Origin: Nocardioides sp. SYSU D00065
GTDB lineage: Bacteria; Actinomycetota; Actinomycetes; Propionibacteriales; Nocardioidaceae
Length of the DNA: 64,000 nt
Assembly (NCBI RefSeq): GCF_017916425.1
Contig: NZ_JAFMSX010000003.1
Location: 186,001 to 250,000, forward strand
Direction of reading: 5' to 3'
The notes beneath the pieces are model-generated. The model saw only the letters and a list, made by a program, of their open reading frames with translations. It was not told the DNA's origin and ran no database searches. The position numbers and the translations under genes are program-made. Of this stretch, positions 27,513 through 35,995 are shown one piece after another (the stretch's first letter is position 1; each line of letters starts with the position of its first letter).

Positions 27513-28440
27513 CCGCGAGCTCCCGATGACCGTCCGCGCCGACGGCCTGCCCGCGCGCGTCACGATCTACGAGGTCGGCCCGCGTGACGGCCTGCAGAAC
27601 GAGCAAACGGTCGTCCCGGTCGGGGTCAAGGCCGAGTTCGTACGCCGCCTCGTGTCCGCCGGTCTGCCCGTCGTGGAGGCGACCAGCTTCGTGCACCCGC
27701 GGTGGGTGCCGCAGCTCGCCGACGCCGCCGAGCTGATGGCAGAGCTGGGCGAGGCGGGCCGTCGCCTCCCCGTGCTGGTGCCCAACGAGCGCGGCCTCGA
27801 CCGGGCGCTCGAGCTGGGGCTCGAGCACATCGCGATCTTCGGCAGCGCCACCGAGACCTTCGCCAGCAAGAACCTCAACCGCACCTTCGACGAGCAGTTC
27901 GCGATGTTCGAGCCGACGGTGGCGCGGGCGCGCGAGGCGGGGATGGACGTGCGGGCCTACGTCTCGATGTGCTTCGGCGACCCCTGGGAGGGCGCCGTGC
28001 CGATCGAGCAGGTCGTCACCGCCGGCACCCGGCTGCTCGACCTCGGGGCCAGCGAGCTCAGCCTCGGCGACACCATCGGCGTCGCCACCGCGGCGCACGT
28101 GCAGGCCCTCGTGGCGGCGTTCGCCGCGGCGGGCGTGGGCCCCGACCGGCTCGCGATGCACTTCCACGACACCTACGGCCAGGCGCTCGCCAACACCTAC
28201 GCCGCCCTGCAGGCCGGCGTCACCACCTTCGACGCCAGCGCCGGCGGCCTGGGTGGCTGCCCCTACGCGAAGTCCGCGACCGGCAACCTCGCCACCGAGG
28301 ACCTGGTCTGGATGCTCACCGGGCTGGGCATCGACCACGGCGTCGACCTCGACGCCGTCGTCGCCACCAGCTCGTGGATGGCCGGCCACCTCGGCCGCCC
28401 GAGCCCCAGCGCCGTCGTACGCGCCCTGAGCGGGGGGTGA
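27505..28440 (+). CDS. hydroxymethylglutaryl-CoA lyase
   Basis: 311-aa TIM-barrel lyase of the HMG-CoA lyase family. It has VGPRDGLQNE near the N-terminus, HFHDTYGQALAN with metal ligands, and GGLGGCPYAKSATGN with the signature Cys. It splits HMG-CoA into acetoacetate and acetyl-CoA, the last step of leucine degradation after methylcrotonyl-CoA carboxylation. The hydratase and isovaleryl-CoA dehydrogenase of the pathway are not in the window. Confidence 0.92.
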   Translation: MRDRELPMTVRADGLPARVTIYEVGPRDGLQNEQTVVPVGVKAEFVRRLVSAGLPVVEATSFVHPRWVPQLADAAELMAELGEAGRRLPVLVPNERGLDRALELGLEHIAIFGSATETFASKNLNRTFDEQFAMFEPTVARAREAGMDVRAYVSMCFGDPWEGAVPIEQVVTAGTRLLDLGASELSLGDTIGVATAAHVQALVAAFAAAGVGPDRLAMHFHDTYGQALANTYAALQAGVTTFDASAGGLGGCPYAKSATGNLATEDLVWMLTGLGIDHGVDLDAVVATSSWMAGHLGRPSPSAVVRALSGG

Positions 28441-28450
28441 GGGGGCGGTT

Positions 28451-28538
28451 GGGATCCCCGGCTAGCCGGGGAAACTGGAGCCTCACCCCCGAAGTTTCGG
28501 CCGGTAACCTCGGGTTTCCCCGGCTAGCCGGGGATCGC
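28451..28538 (+). repeat. 88-bp palindromic element, copy A
   Basis: Each end is a perfect 18-bp palindrome, TCCCCGGCTAGCCGGGGA (28455-28472 and 28517-28534), around a unique centre of about 44 bp. A second copy in the opposite orientation lies at 35849-35936. It fills the gap between the lyase gene and the sulfotransferase-like cassette, and could act as a terminator for the leucine operon. It resembles REP pairs or small MITE-like elements. Confidence 0.8.
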
Positions 28539-28592
28539 AACATCGCCGCCCGCCCCCGCCCGCAACGCGCAGCGACTGGCACAATCAAGGCC

Positions 28593-29678
28593 ATGAGCCG
28601 CGTCGTCCACCTGCACATCGGCGCCCCCAAGACCGGGACGACCTACCTCCAGGACCGGCTCCTGCTCAACGCGTCGTCGTTGGCCCGGCACGGCGTCACC
28701 ATCCCGGCGCCGCGGTCCGGCCGCTCGGACATGTTCCACTTCCGCGCCGCCCTCGACCTGCTGGAGCAGGACTGGGGCGGCGCCCCCGGGCACGCCAAGG
28801 GCGCCTGGGACGCGATGGTCAAGCGGGTTCGGCGCGCCGAGGGCAACGTGGTGATCAGCCACGAGATCCTCGCCGGCGCGAAGCCCGACAAGATCGCCAA
28901 GGCGATGAACGACCTGGCCGGCCACGAGGTGCACGTCGTCTACTCCGCGCGCGACCTCGGCCGCCAGCTGCCGGCCGCCTGGCAGGAGTCGATCAAGCAG
29001 GGGCGCAAGTGGCCCTTCCGGCGCTTCCTCACCAAGGTCGAGCGCGGCCAGACGTGGTTCTTCCACGCCATGGACCTGCCGCGGGTGCTGTCGCAGTGGG
29101 GCGCCAAGCTGCCGCCCGAGCGCGTGCACATCGTCACCGTCCCCCACGACCGCGGCCCCAACGGCGACGAGCTGTGGCTGCGCTTCTGCCGCGCCTTCGG
29201 CATCGACCCGCTCTGGGCGCCGCTCGACTCCGAGCGCGACAACCGCTCCCTCGGCATCGCCGAGACCTCCCTGCTGCGCAAGCTCAACCGTCGCCTCGAG
29301 CTCGGCGTGTGGCGCGAGCCGTCGTACGACGCGCTCATCCGCGAGCTGCTCGCGCAGGAGGTGCTCGTCTCCCGCAAGGCCATCCCGGTGCGGCTGCCTC
29401 CCGACCGCTACGACTTCGCCGAGGAGCGCGCGGAGCTGTGGATCGACTGGATCAAGGGCAGCGGCGTCGACGTCATCGGCGACGTCGAGGACCTGCGCCC
29501 GCGCCGGCCCCCGGCCGACGAGGAGTGGCGCAATCCCGACCGGGTGCGCGCCAAGCTCGAGCTGGGTGCGGCGCTCGACGCGCTGACGGTGATGACCCAG
29601 GAGGCCGCCAACCGCGCGTCCGCCGACTCGGTGAGCGGGCTGCTGCGCGACACCGCTCGTCGGCTGCGCGACCGTTGA
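28593..29678 (+). CDS. sulfotransferase-like protein 1
   Basis: 361 aa. The N-terminus VVHLHIGAPKTGTTYLQ gives the 5'-phosphosulfate loop (residues 12-17) of PAPS-dependent sulfotransferases, and VHVVYSARDLGRQLPAAWQ resembles the 3'-phosphate-binding segment. The acceptor is unknown; relatives sulfate carbohydrates or lipids. The C-terminus is a long, charged, partly helical tail. First gene of a three-gene coupled set (TTGA, then GTGA overlaps). CACAAT at 28580-28585 lies 7 nt before the ATG. Confidence 0.72.
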   Translation: MSRVVHLHIGAPKTGTTYLQDRLLLNASSLARHGVTIPAPRSGRSDMFHFRAALDLLEQDWGGAPGHAKGAWDAMVKRVRRAEGNVVISHEILAGAKPDKIAKAMNDLAGHEVHVVYSARDLGRQLPAAWQESIKQGRKWPFRRFLTKVERGQTWFFHAMDLPRVLSQWGAKLPPERVHIVTVPHDRGPNGDELWLRFCRAFGIDPLWAPLDSERDNRSLGIAETSLLRKLNRRLELGVWREPSYDALIRELLAQEVLVSRKAIPVRLPPDRYDFAEERAELWIDWIKGSGVDVIGDVEDLRPRRPPADEEWRNPDRVRAKLELGAALDALTVMTQEAANRASADSVSGLLRDTARRLRDR

Positions 29679-30802
29679 GCGCGGACCGCGCTGCCGCCGC
29701 GCGCGCATGGGTCGCGCACCTGCGCGAGGGCGGTACGACGCCCTGGCTGGCGTGGACCGCGGGCGAGGACCGCGGCCAGGCGACGCCCGGACCGCTGCCG
29801 GGCGCCCAGCAGCTCGAGCTGCTGCGCCGGGTCAACCTCCGGGTCCTGGCCTCCACCGCAGCTCCCGCGCAGCGGCGCACGCTCGCCGACCGGGTGCTGG
29901 CCGCGCCGGCGGCCGGGCGGGGCAAGGCCGACCTGCCGCTGGTCGGCGTGTCCGCCTCGGACTTCGGTCCCCGGCCGGTCGACCCCGCGACGGTCGGCGC
30001 GCACGAGCTGCTCCGGGTGGCCAGCGTGCTGCTGGCCGACGACCTCGTCGCGCTCGGCCCCGACCCCGTGCCCACCGCCTGGCCGCGACCCTGGCGCCGC
30101 AGGTACCGGCTGGTCGGCGACCCGGTGCTCGCCACCGGGCTGCGCGAGCACCTGCGCGCCCACGGACGCCCCGAGGGTGGGAGGCGGCCCGTCCTGGTCG
30201 CGCTCGCCGCGCCGCTCGACGAGCTCCTCGCCCGCACCTGGACCCAGCGGTGCTTCGAGACCGGCACCCGGCCGTGGCCCGAGTGGCTGCGGTTCTGGCG
30301 CGAGCGCGACCAGCTGCCCGCCCGAGCCGACCTGGCCGCGTCGGTGCGCCGCTGGCACGCGCGTCGTCCGTTCGTCCGCATCGTCACCGATCCGGACCGG
30401 CTGCCGCGCCAGCTCGGCGTACGCCACCTCCCGCAGGTGCGCGTCCCCGGCGCCGACCAGGCCGAGCTGGCTCGGCGGGTGGCGGCCGTCGTCGGCATCC
30501 GGGTCCCGGCCGCCGAGCGTCCCGCGCTGATGCGCACGCTGCAGCGGCGGATCCCCGGCAGCGGCGCCGCGCCCGTCGGCGTACCCGATGCCGAGCAGGC
30601 GTGGGTGGCCGCGTCCGCCGCCCGTACGACGCGCGAGCTGACCCGCGCTGGCTACCCTGTCGTCGGCGACCTCGCCGACCTGGCGCCGGCGCGAGCGGGC
30701 GCCACGCGCGGGGTGGCCGACGACGAGCGGGTGCTGGACCTGGCGATCCGGATGCTCGTCGATCCGAGCTGGCGGCACACGGACAGGCAGGTGGAGCGGT
30801 GA
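29675..30802 (+). CDS. unrecognised protein inside the sulfotransferase-like cassette
   Basis: 375 aa, no family recognised. It starts MSADRAAAARAWVAHLREGG and is Arg-, Ala- and Trp-rich with little hydrophobic continuity, so it looks soluble. Segments such as WTQRCFETGTRPWPEWLRFW and VRIVTDP might come from a divergent sulfotransferase or glycan-binding fold, but the P-loop Lys-Thr-Gly-Thr is absent. The TTG start overlaps the stop of the upstream gene (TTGA) and its own stop overlaps the next start (GTGA), so the three products are made together. Third-position G+C is like that of neighbours, which supports a real gene. Confidence 0.6.
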   Translation: MSADRAAAARAWVAHLREGGTTPWLAWTAGEDRGQATPGPLPGAQQLELLRRVNLRVLASTAAPAQRRTLADRVLAAPAAGRGKADLPLVGVSASDFGPRPVDPATVGAHELLRVASVLLADDLVALGPDPVPTAWPRPWRRRYRLVGDPVLATGLREHLRAHGRPEGGRRPVLVALAAPLDELLARTWTQRCFETGTRPWPEWLRFWRERDQLPARADLAASVRRWHARRPFVRIVTDPDRLPRQLGVRHLPQVRVPGADQAELARRVAAVVGIRVPAAERPALMRTLQRRIPGSGAAPVGVPDAEQAWVAASAARTTRELTRAGYPVVGDLADLAPARAGATRGVADDERVLDLAIRMLVDPSWRHTDRQVER

Positions 30803-32001
30803 GCAGGCAGGTGCTGCTGCACGTGGGCTGCCCCAAGACGGGCACGTCGTACCTCCAGGACGTGCTGTTCCGCAACCAGCCGGTGCTGCGCGAGCACGGC
30901 GTCCTCTATCCGGCCGACCGCTTCGACGCGCACTTCCTGGCCGCGCTCGACCTGATGACGCTGCCGTGGGGCGGGCTGGAGACGGAGGCCGTCGGCGCCT
31001 GGGACCGGCTCGCCGCCGAGGTGCGGGCGTGGGACGGCACGGCGATCATCAGTCACGAGATCTTCGCCCGCGCGACCCCGGGCCAGGTGGCACGCGCGCT
31101 GGCCTCGCTCGGCGACGCCGAGGTGCACCTCGTCCTGTCGGTGCGCGACCTGGTGCGCCAGATCCCGGCCGAGTGGCAGGAGAACGTCAAGCACCGCAGC
31201 CACGTCACCTACGCGGCCTTCCTGCGGACCATCCGCGACCCCGCGCGCGAGTCGAAGATCGGCTCGTGGTTCTGGGCGGTGCAGGAGATCCCCGACATCC
31301 TCGACCGCTGGGCCGCCTCGCTGCCGCCCGAGCGTGTGCACCTCGTGACCGTGCCGCCGTCCGGGTCGGACCGCGGCGAGCTGTGGCGCCGCTTCTCCCG
31401 CACCTTCGGCCTCGACGACCTGCCCCTGGACCTGACGGCGGAGCGCGAGAACCCCTCGCTCGGGGTCCCGGAGACGTCGCTGCTGCGCACCATCAACCAG
31501 CGGGTGACCTCGGTCCTGGCGCCGCCGGACTACCGGCCGCTGGTCCGCGAGGTGCTCGCCCACCAGACGCTCTCCCGTGGCGTCGCCTCCGCGCGGCTGG
31601 GGCTCGCGCCGGCCGACCACGCGTGGGCGCAGGAGCTCTCGCGCAGCTGGGTCGCCGTGCTGGCCGAGCGCGGCTACGACGTGGCCGGCTCCCTGGACGA
31701 CCTCCTCGGGCCCGAGCCCGGCGCCTTCGCCGACCCCGACACCGCGACGGCCGACGAGCTGCTGCCGCCCGCGCTCGACGCGATCAGCGCCTTGCTGGTC
31801 GAGGCCGCCCGGCTGCGCGCCGTCGAGGAGCGGCTGCACGGCGAGCTCCGCGAGGCGCACGAGGAGCGCGACCGGGCCCGCCTGACGACGTCGCACCGGC
31901 TGCGGCGGAGAGTGGTCACCACGCTGGAGGACAGCGCCGCCGGCCGCGGGACGCTCGCCGCCTACCGGCGCCTCAGGGGGCGTCCGCGCCCAGCGGCGTA
32001 G
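30799..32001 (+). CDS. sulfotransferase-like protein 2
   Basis: 400-aa paralogue of the gene at 28593: VLLHVGCPKTGTSYLQ (phosphate loop, Lys13-Thr-Gly-Thr16), ISHEIFARATPGQVARAL, and VHLVLSVRDLVRQIPAEWQ align with the first protein throughout. A C-terminal coiled-coil-like stretch (LRAVEERLHGELREAHEERD) is extra and may mediate assembly. The GTG overlaps the upstream stop (GTGA). The tail-to-tail neighbour at 32016 is only 14 bp away. Confidence 0.72.
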   Translation: MSRQVLLHVGCPKTGTSYLQDVLFRNQPVLREHGVLYPADRFDAHFLAALDLMTLPWGGLETEAVGAWDRLAAEVRAWDGTAIISHEIFARATPGQVARALASLGDAEVHLVLSVRDLVRQIPAEWQENVKHRSHVTYAAFLRTIRDPARESKIGSWFWAVQEIPDILDRWAASLPPERVHLVTVPPSGSDRGELWRRFSRTFGLDDLPLDLTAERENPSLGVPETSLLRTINQRVTSVLAPPDYRPLVREVLAHQTLSRGVASARLGLAPADHAWAQELSRSWVAVLAERGYDVAGSLDDLLGPEPGAFADPDTATADELLPPALDAISALLVEAARLRAVEERLHGELREAHEERDRARLTTSHRLRRRVVTTLEDSAAGRGTLAAYRRLRGRPRPAA

Positions 32002-32015
32002 CGCCCGGGCTCGCC

Positions 32016-32693
32016 TCAGCGCTTGCGCGGCAGCAGCTCGCGGTCGGCGTACCGACCGATCTTCCACGTCGCGTAGCCGTCGGCGCTCGCGCCGACGACG
32101 CCGCCGACCACCGGGACCCGGCGACCGATGGTGGTCGCGAGCCGCTTGCCGGCCACGCGGGCGATGATGTCGGTGGCCACGACCGCGGCGATGGTGTCGT
32201 CGAGCCGCGGGTCGTGAGCGGGTGCCGTGGCCAGCGCCATCGGGGTGGTGGGCAGCTTCTTCTTCTTGACCAGGTCGTTGACCTGCTCCTCGCCCAGCAG
32301 CAGGGCCAGGATCGCGTTGCGCACGCGCGGGTCGGCGAGGTCGTGCCCGCGCAGGTGCGCGATCGCGGCCACCATGCGGCACTGCAGGAGCGCCAGGCCC
32401 GTGACGTTCGCCGGGATGGTGACCGCCATGGTGATCAGGCCGCCGATGTTGGTGGCGAAGCCCTGGGCGCCGGCGATGCGCACGTGGTTCTCGATGACCT
32501 CGTGGATGGCGCGGTCCACGTCGCCGCGCTGCTCCTGCAGCTGCTTGTCGGCGGCCACCGCCGCGGGTACCAACGGTCCCACACCGGCGATCGCGCGGTT
32601 GAGCGCCTCGCGCACGAAGCCGTTGGTGAGTCCGGGTGCGAGCTGGGTGATCCTCGGCGCGAGCTGGCGTCCTGCGGTCTGCTTCAGGCCCAT
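32016..32693 (-). CDS. EcsC-family protein
   Basis: 225 aa. A Gly/Ala-rich membrane-associating core (FATNIGGLITMAVTIPANVTGLALLQCRMVAAIAHLRG) followed by VRNAILALLLG fits the EcsC family, whose function is poorly known (Bacillus EcsC sits with an ABC transporter). C-terminal GRRVPVVGGVVGASADGYATWKIG is also typical. TACGAT on the minus strand (32700-32705) ends 6 nt before the ATG (leaderless type). It is divergent from aat across 78 bp. Confidence 0.75.
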   Translation of the reverse strand: MGLKQTAGRQLAPRITQLAPGLTNGFVREALNRAIAGVGPLVPAAVAADKQLQEQRGDVDRAIHEVIENHVRIAGAQGFATNIGGLITMAVTIPANVTGLALLQCRMVAAIAHLRGHDLADPRVRNAILALLLGEEQVNDLVKKKKLPTTPMALATAPAHDPRLDDTIAAVVATDIIARVAGKRLATTIGRRVPVVGGVVGASADGYATWKIGRYADRELLPRKR

Positions 32694-32771
32694 GCCCCGA
32701 TCGTACGGTCGGGACGGGAGCCGGGTGGACGGACGCTGCCCGGTCCGTGCGCGACTCGCTAGCGTGACGTC

Positions 32772-33458
32772 GTGCCCATCGTCCCCGCTCCGACGCCGTG
32801 GGCCTTTCCGCACCACTCGACGTGGGACCCCGATGACGACCTCGTCGCGCTCGGGGCCGACCTCGAGCCGGGCACCCTCGTCACCGCCTACGCGCTGGGC
32901 CTGTTCCCGATGCCGGTGACGCTGGACGGCGACGACCACCTCGGCTGGTTCTCGCCGGTGGAGCGGGGCGTGCTGCCGCTGGACGGGATGCGCGTCTCCC
33001 GATCGCTGCGCCGCTCGGCCCGCGACTTCGAGATCCGGGTCGACACGGCCTTCGACGAGGTGGTCGCCGAGTGCGGCGACCCCGAGCGCCCCGACGGCTG
33101 GATCACCGACAGCTTCCGCGACGCCTACGCCCGCCTGCACCGGCTCGGCTGGGCCCACTCGGTCGAGACGTGGCGCGACGGCCGGCTGGTGGGCGGGCTC
33201 TACGGCGTGAGCATCGGCGGGCTGTTCGCGGGGGAGTCGATGTTCCACCGCGAGCGCGACGCCTCGAAGGTGGCCCTGCTCGCGCTCGTGGACCTGATGC
33301 GCGACGACCACGCCGACCGCCGGCTGCTCGACGTGCAGTGGCAGACGCCCCACCTGGCCTCGCTGGGGGTCGTACGCCGACCGCGCGCGGAGTACCTCGA
33401 AGCGCTCGAGGGCTGCCTCGACGTCCCGGCGCCCGCGGCCCTGCGAATGGACGTCTGA
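32772..33458 (+). CDS. aat: leucyl/phenylalanyl-tRNA--protein transferase
   Basis: 228 aa, full length. FPHHSTWDPDDDLVALGADLEPGTLVTAYALGLFPMP, WFSPVERGVLPL, WITDSFRDAYARLH and GGLYGVSIGGLFAGESMFHRERDASKVAL are the conserved Aat blocks. It adds Leu or Phe to N-terminal Arg or Lys, marking proteins for ClpS/ClpAP-type degradation. TAGCGT (32760-32765) ends 6 nt before the GTG start, so the message is probably leaderless. Confidence 0.93.
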   Translation: MPIVPAPTPWAFPHHSTWDPDDDLVALGADLEPGTLVTAYALGLFPMPVTLDGDDHLGWFSPVERGVLPLDGMRVSRSLRRSARDFEIRVDTAFDEVVAECGDPERPDGWITDSFRDAYARLHRLGWAHSVETWRDGRLVGGLYGVSIGGLFAGESMFHRERDASKVALLALVDLMRDDHADRRLLDVQWQTPHLASLGVVRRPRAEYLEALEGCLDVPAPAALRMDV

Positions 33459-33532
33459 GGACCGCTCGCGTCAGGCTGTGCCCAGTTGATCTGCACACGA
33501 CGCGTCCGCGTGTCCCACCGAAGGGGGAAACC

Positions 33533-34021
33533 ATGACCATCCGTACTCGCCTGACCCTGACCAGCGCGGCCCTGCTCGTCGGGGCGCTCACCTCGGCCTG
33601 CGGCGGCGGGGCTGCCGACGGCGCGCCGACGGATGCGAGCAAGGACGCGTTCTGCAAGGCGCAGTCGAGCCTGTTCACCGAGCTCGACATCGACTTCACC
33701 AACCCCGACGCCGAGCTGCCCACCGAGAAGGACATGGCCGATGCCATGCACTCCTGGGCCGACGAGCTCGAGGAGGTCGGCACGCCGGAGAACATCCCCG
33801 ACGACGCCCGGGACGGCTTCGAGGAGACGGTGAAGGCCGCCAGCGACATCTCGGCCGAGGACCTGGAGTCGCCGGACCTCGAGGCCCTGGAGAACGACCT
33901 GTCCGAGGAGGCGCAGAAGAGCATGGAGTCCTTCTCGACCTACGTCACCGACACGTGCGGGTCGATGTTCGGCGACGTCGAGATGCCCGAGATGCCGGAG
34001 GTCCCCGGAAGCACCGAGTGA
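33533..34021 (+). CDS. putative small lipoprotein
   Basis: 162 aa, no known family. The signal sequence ends in a lipobox (LTSACGGG), and the mature part is strongly acidic (many Asp/Glu) and helical with two further Cys (FCKAQSS near the start, DTCGSMFGD near the end) that may form a disulfide. Probably anchored on the outer face of the membrane. AAGGGGGA precedes the ATG. Followed by a strong hairpin at 34037-34077. Confidence 0.7.
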   Translation: MTIRTRLTLTSAALLVGALTSACGGGAADGAPTDASKDAFCKAQSSLFTELDIDFTNPDAELPTEKDMADAMHSWADELEEVGTPENIPDDARDGFEETVKAASDISAEDLESPDLEALENDLSEEAQKSMESFSTYVTDTCGSMFGDVEMPEMPEVPGSTE

Positions 34022-34036
34022 GGCCCGTCTCCTAGC

Positions 34037-34077
34037 CCCGCCCCGAGGCGCCGGCGTACCGCCGTCCTCGGGGCGGG
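34037..34077 (+). terminator. hairpin terminator after the lipoprotein gene
   Basis: Perfect 12-bp stem, CCCGCCCCGAGG (34037-34048) with CCTCGGGGCGGG (34066-34077), 17-nt loop. TAGCAT overlapping its end (34078-34083) may be the -10 of the next gene. Confidence 0.65.
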
Positions 34078-34104
34078 TAGCATCGACGCCGAGAGGGGGT
34101 AGGC

Positions 34105-34494
34105 ATGGCCATCTCGCGCCACGGCAAGATCTGCTCCTTCTGCGGCACGCCAGGGGGCCCCGGGACCGACCTGCCCCTCGTCGGCGGGCTCGGGGCGCAG
34201 GTGTGCTCGACGTGCGTCGACGACTTCCACGCGCTCCTGCACGACGAGAACCAGCTCGCCGGAGCGCGCGGCAGCTCGCCCTGGGACACGATGAGCGACG
34301 CCGACCTGCTCGCGACCCTGCCGCGGATCATCGCCTCCGCCGAGCAGAACGCCGCCTTCGCCCAGGAGTGGGTCGGGCTGCTGCGGGGACGCGCGATCTC
34401 CTGGGCGGAGATCGGTCGCGCCCTCGGCGTGAGCCGTCAGGCGGCCTGGGAGAGGTTCGCCAAGAAATCCGGCGACAGCAGCGCCACGGCGTGA
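34105..34494 (+). CDS. ClpX C4-type zinc finger protein with C-terminal HTH
   Basis: 129 aa. Cys10, Cys13, Cys34 and Cys37 form a C4 zinc site like the N-terminal domain of ClpX (ICSFCG...VCSTCVDD). The C-terminus ISWAEIGRALGVSRQAAWERF is a helix-turn-helix. No ATPase is attached, so it is a stand-alone adapter-like or DNA-binding protein known from actinobacteria. A GAGAGGGGG Shine-Dalgarno supports the start. A perfect inverted repeat lies 10 bp after the stop. Confidence 0.78.
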   Translation: MAISRHGKICSFCGTPGGPGTDLPLVGGLGAQVCSTCVDDFHALLHDENQLAGARGSSPWDTMSDADLLATLPRIIASAEQNAAFAQEWVGLLRGRAISWAEIGRALGVSRQAAWERFAKKSGDSSATA

Positions 34495-34503
34495 CATGAT
34501 CGG

Positions 34504-34530
34504 GTCTCGTCAAGCTAGTCTTGACGAGAC
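34504..34530. terminator. inverted repeat between convergent genes
   Basis: GTCTCGTCAAG (34504-34514) with CTTGACGAGAC (34520-34530), 11-bp perfect arms around 5 nt. Probably a terminator for the HTH gene, though the less G+C-rich arms would also suit a protein-binding site. Confidence 0.5.
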
Positions 34531-34602
34531 GACGGCGTCGGGCGGACCGTCACGGGGGTGGGGCCGACCGGCGCCGTCGGCGTCTCGTCGCGGCCGCTCG
34601 GC

Positions 34603-35484
34603 TCACTTGAGCAGCTTGGACAGCCGTCGGTCCGCGAGCGGCTTCCCGCCGGTCTGGCAGGTGGGGCAGTACTGCAGGCTGGAGTCGGCGAAGGACACCT
34701 CCCGCACCACGTCGCCGCACACCGGGCAGGCCTGGCCGGTGCGGCCGTGCACGGCCAGGTTGCTCTTCTTCTCGCCCTTCAGCTCGCTCGCCGCGAGCCC
34801 GCTGGAGCGCCGGACCGCGTCACCCAGCGTCGAGCGGATCGCGACGTACAGCGTCTGCAGGTCGTCCTCGTCCAGGCTGTTGGCGGGCTTGAACGGCGAC
34901 ATCCGTGCGGCGTGCAGGATCTCGTCGGAGTACGCGTTGCCGATGCCGGCGACGATCGACTGCATCCGCAGCACGCCCTTGATCTGCTTGCGCCCCTCCG
35001 CCTGGAGGATGTCCGCCAGCACGTCGCGGGTGAAGGACTCGTCGAGCGGGTCCGGGCCGAGGCGGGCGATGCCCTCGACCTCCTGCGGGTCGCGCACGAC
35101 GTAGATGGCCAGGCCCTTGCGGGTGCCCGCCTCGGTGATGTCGAGCCCGGGCTGAGCGTCGAGGTCGGGGTCGTCGATCACCACGCGCGCGGCGAGCGGG
35201 TTCTTGCTGTTGGGCCGCGCCGGCGTGGCGGGGACCTCGTCGCGCCAGCGGATCCAGCCGGCGCGGGCGAGGTGGATGACCAGGTGGACGCCGCTGGCGT
35301 CGATGTCGAGGAACTTGCCCCACCGCGTGACGTCGTCCACCAGCGTCCCGTGCAGTGCGCTCAGCGGCGGGTCGAAGGTCTTCAGGGCGCTGAAGGCCGC
35401 CAGGTCGACGCGGCTGATCGCCCGGCCGACCAGGCGGCCGCGCAGGTCCTGGACGAGGGCTTCGACCTCGGGGAGCTCGGGCAC
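34603..35484 (-). CDS. Fpg/Nei-family DNA glycosylase
   Basis: 293 aa. The mature N-terminus PELPEVE supplies the catalytic Pro and Glu; the H2TH region reads MQSIVAGIGNAYSDEILHAARMSPF; the zinc finger is CPVCG...CPTC followed by QTGGKPLADRRLSKLLK. It removes oxidised or ring-opened bases and nicks at the abasic site. Fpg (8-oxoG) versus Nei (pyrimidine) specificity cannot be settled by eye. TAGACT on the minus strand (35492-35497) ends 7 nt before the GTG start. Confidence 0.88.
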   Translation of the reverse strand: MPELPEVEALVQDLRGRLVGRAISRVDLAAFSALKTFDPPLSALHGTLVDDVTRWGKFLDIDASGVHLVIHLARAGWIRWRDEVPATPARPNSKNPLAARVVIDDPDLDAQPGLDITEAGTRKGLAIYVVRDPQEVEGIARLGPDPLDESFTRDVLADILQAEGRKQIKGVLRMQSIVAGIGNAYSDEILHAARMSPFKPANSLDEDDLQTLYVAIRSTLGDAVRRSSGLAASELKGEKKSNLAVHGRTGQACPVCGDVVREVSFADSSLQYCPTCQTGGKPLADRRLSKLLK

Positions 35485-35541
35485 GTACCCGAGTCTAGGC
35501 AGCGTCTAGGCAGACCCATGTGTTGCGGGTCACAATGGCAC

Positions 35542-35805
35542 ATGGTCCAGCCGCGCGTACCCCGCACCGGAGCGGTCTTCCTCGACCCCCGCGGAGAGGA
35601 CCGCTCGCTGCGCGTCACCTGGCACGAGGAGTCGCAGCTGGTGGTGCTCTCGCTGTGGCGCGACAACGTCTGCGCCGGCACCTTCCGGCTCGCCGCCGAC
35701 GAGGTCCCGGACCTGATCGCGCTGCTGCGCCGCGGGCTCGACCAGGCGTACGACGCCGCCCGCGAGCGGGTCGAGCGGGCAGAGACGCCCAGCCGGGCGG
35801 GCTGA
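35542..35805 (+). CDS. small conserved actinobacterial protein
   Basis: 87 aa, no assigned function. It reads VQPRVPRTGAVFLDPRG, EDRSLRVTWHEE, VVVLSLWRDNVCAGTF, RLAADEVPDLIALLRRGL: a compact alternating-strand core with a terminal helix, resembling an uncharacterised actinobacterial family. An in-frame ATG at 35518 is an alternative start; 35542 is preferred because the family-like part begins there and CACAAT lies 5 nt upstream. Divergent from the Fpg/Nei gene. Confidence 0.6.
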   Translation: MVQPRVPRTGAVFLDPRGEDRSLRVTWHEESQLVVLSLWRDNVCAGTFRLAADEVPDLIALLRRGLDQAYDAARERVERAETPSRAG

Positions 35806-35848
35806 TTCGCGCTTCGCCGTTCGTCGGGGGTGCTCTGCTGCGTGTGTT

Positions 35849-35936
35849 GGGATCCCCGGCTAGCCGGGGAAACTGGAGGTTACCGGCCGAAACTTCGGGG
35901 GTGAGGCTCGAGGATCCCCGGCTCACCGGGGATCGC
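35849..35936 (-). repeat. 88-bp palindromic element, copy B
   Basis: Reverse-complement relative of copy A (28451-28538). The left terminal palindrome is intact (35853-35870); the right one (35915-35932) reads GGCTCACC and is imperfect. The centre carries the sequence of copy A inverted. Confidence 0.8.
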
Positions 35937-35946
35937 GACTCGCGGA

Positions 35947-35986
35947 GTATCGCTTGATCTAAGGATCGTCCTAGAGTCAGCGATAC
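35947..35986. promoter_or_regulatory. inverted repeat over the AAA ATPase promoter
   Basis: GTATCGCT (35947-35954) pairs with AGCGATAC (35979-35986), perfect 8-bp arms 24 nt apart. The right arm runs into TACGGT (35984-35989), a -10 ending 6 nt before the ATG at 35996. A candidate operator. Confidence 0.45.
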
Positions 35987-35995
35987 GGTCACATC

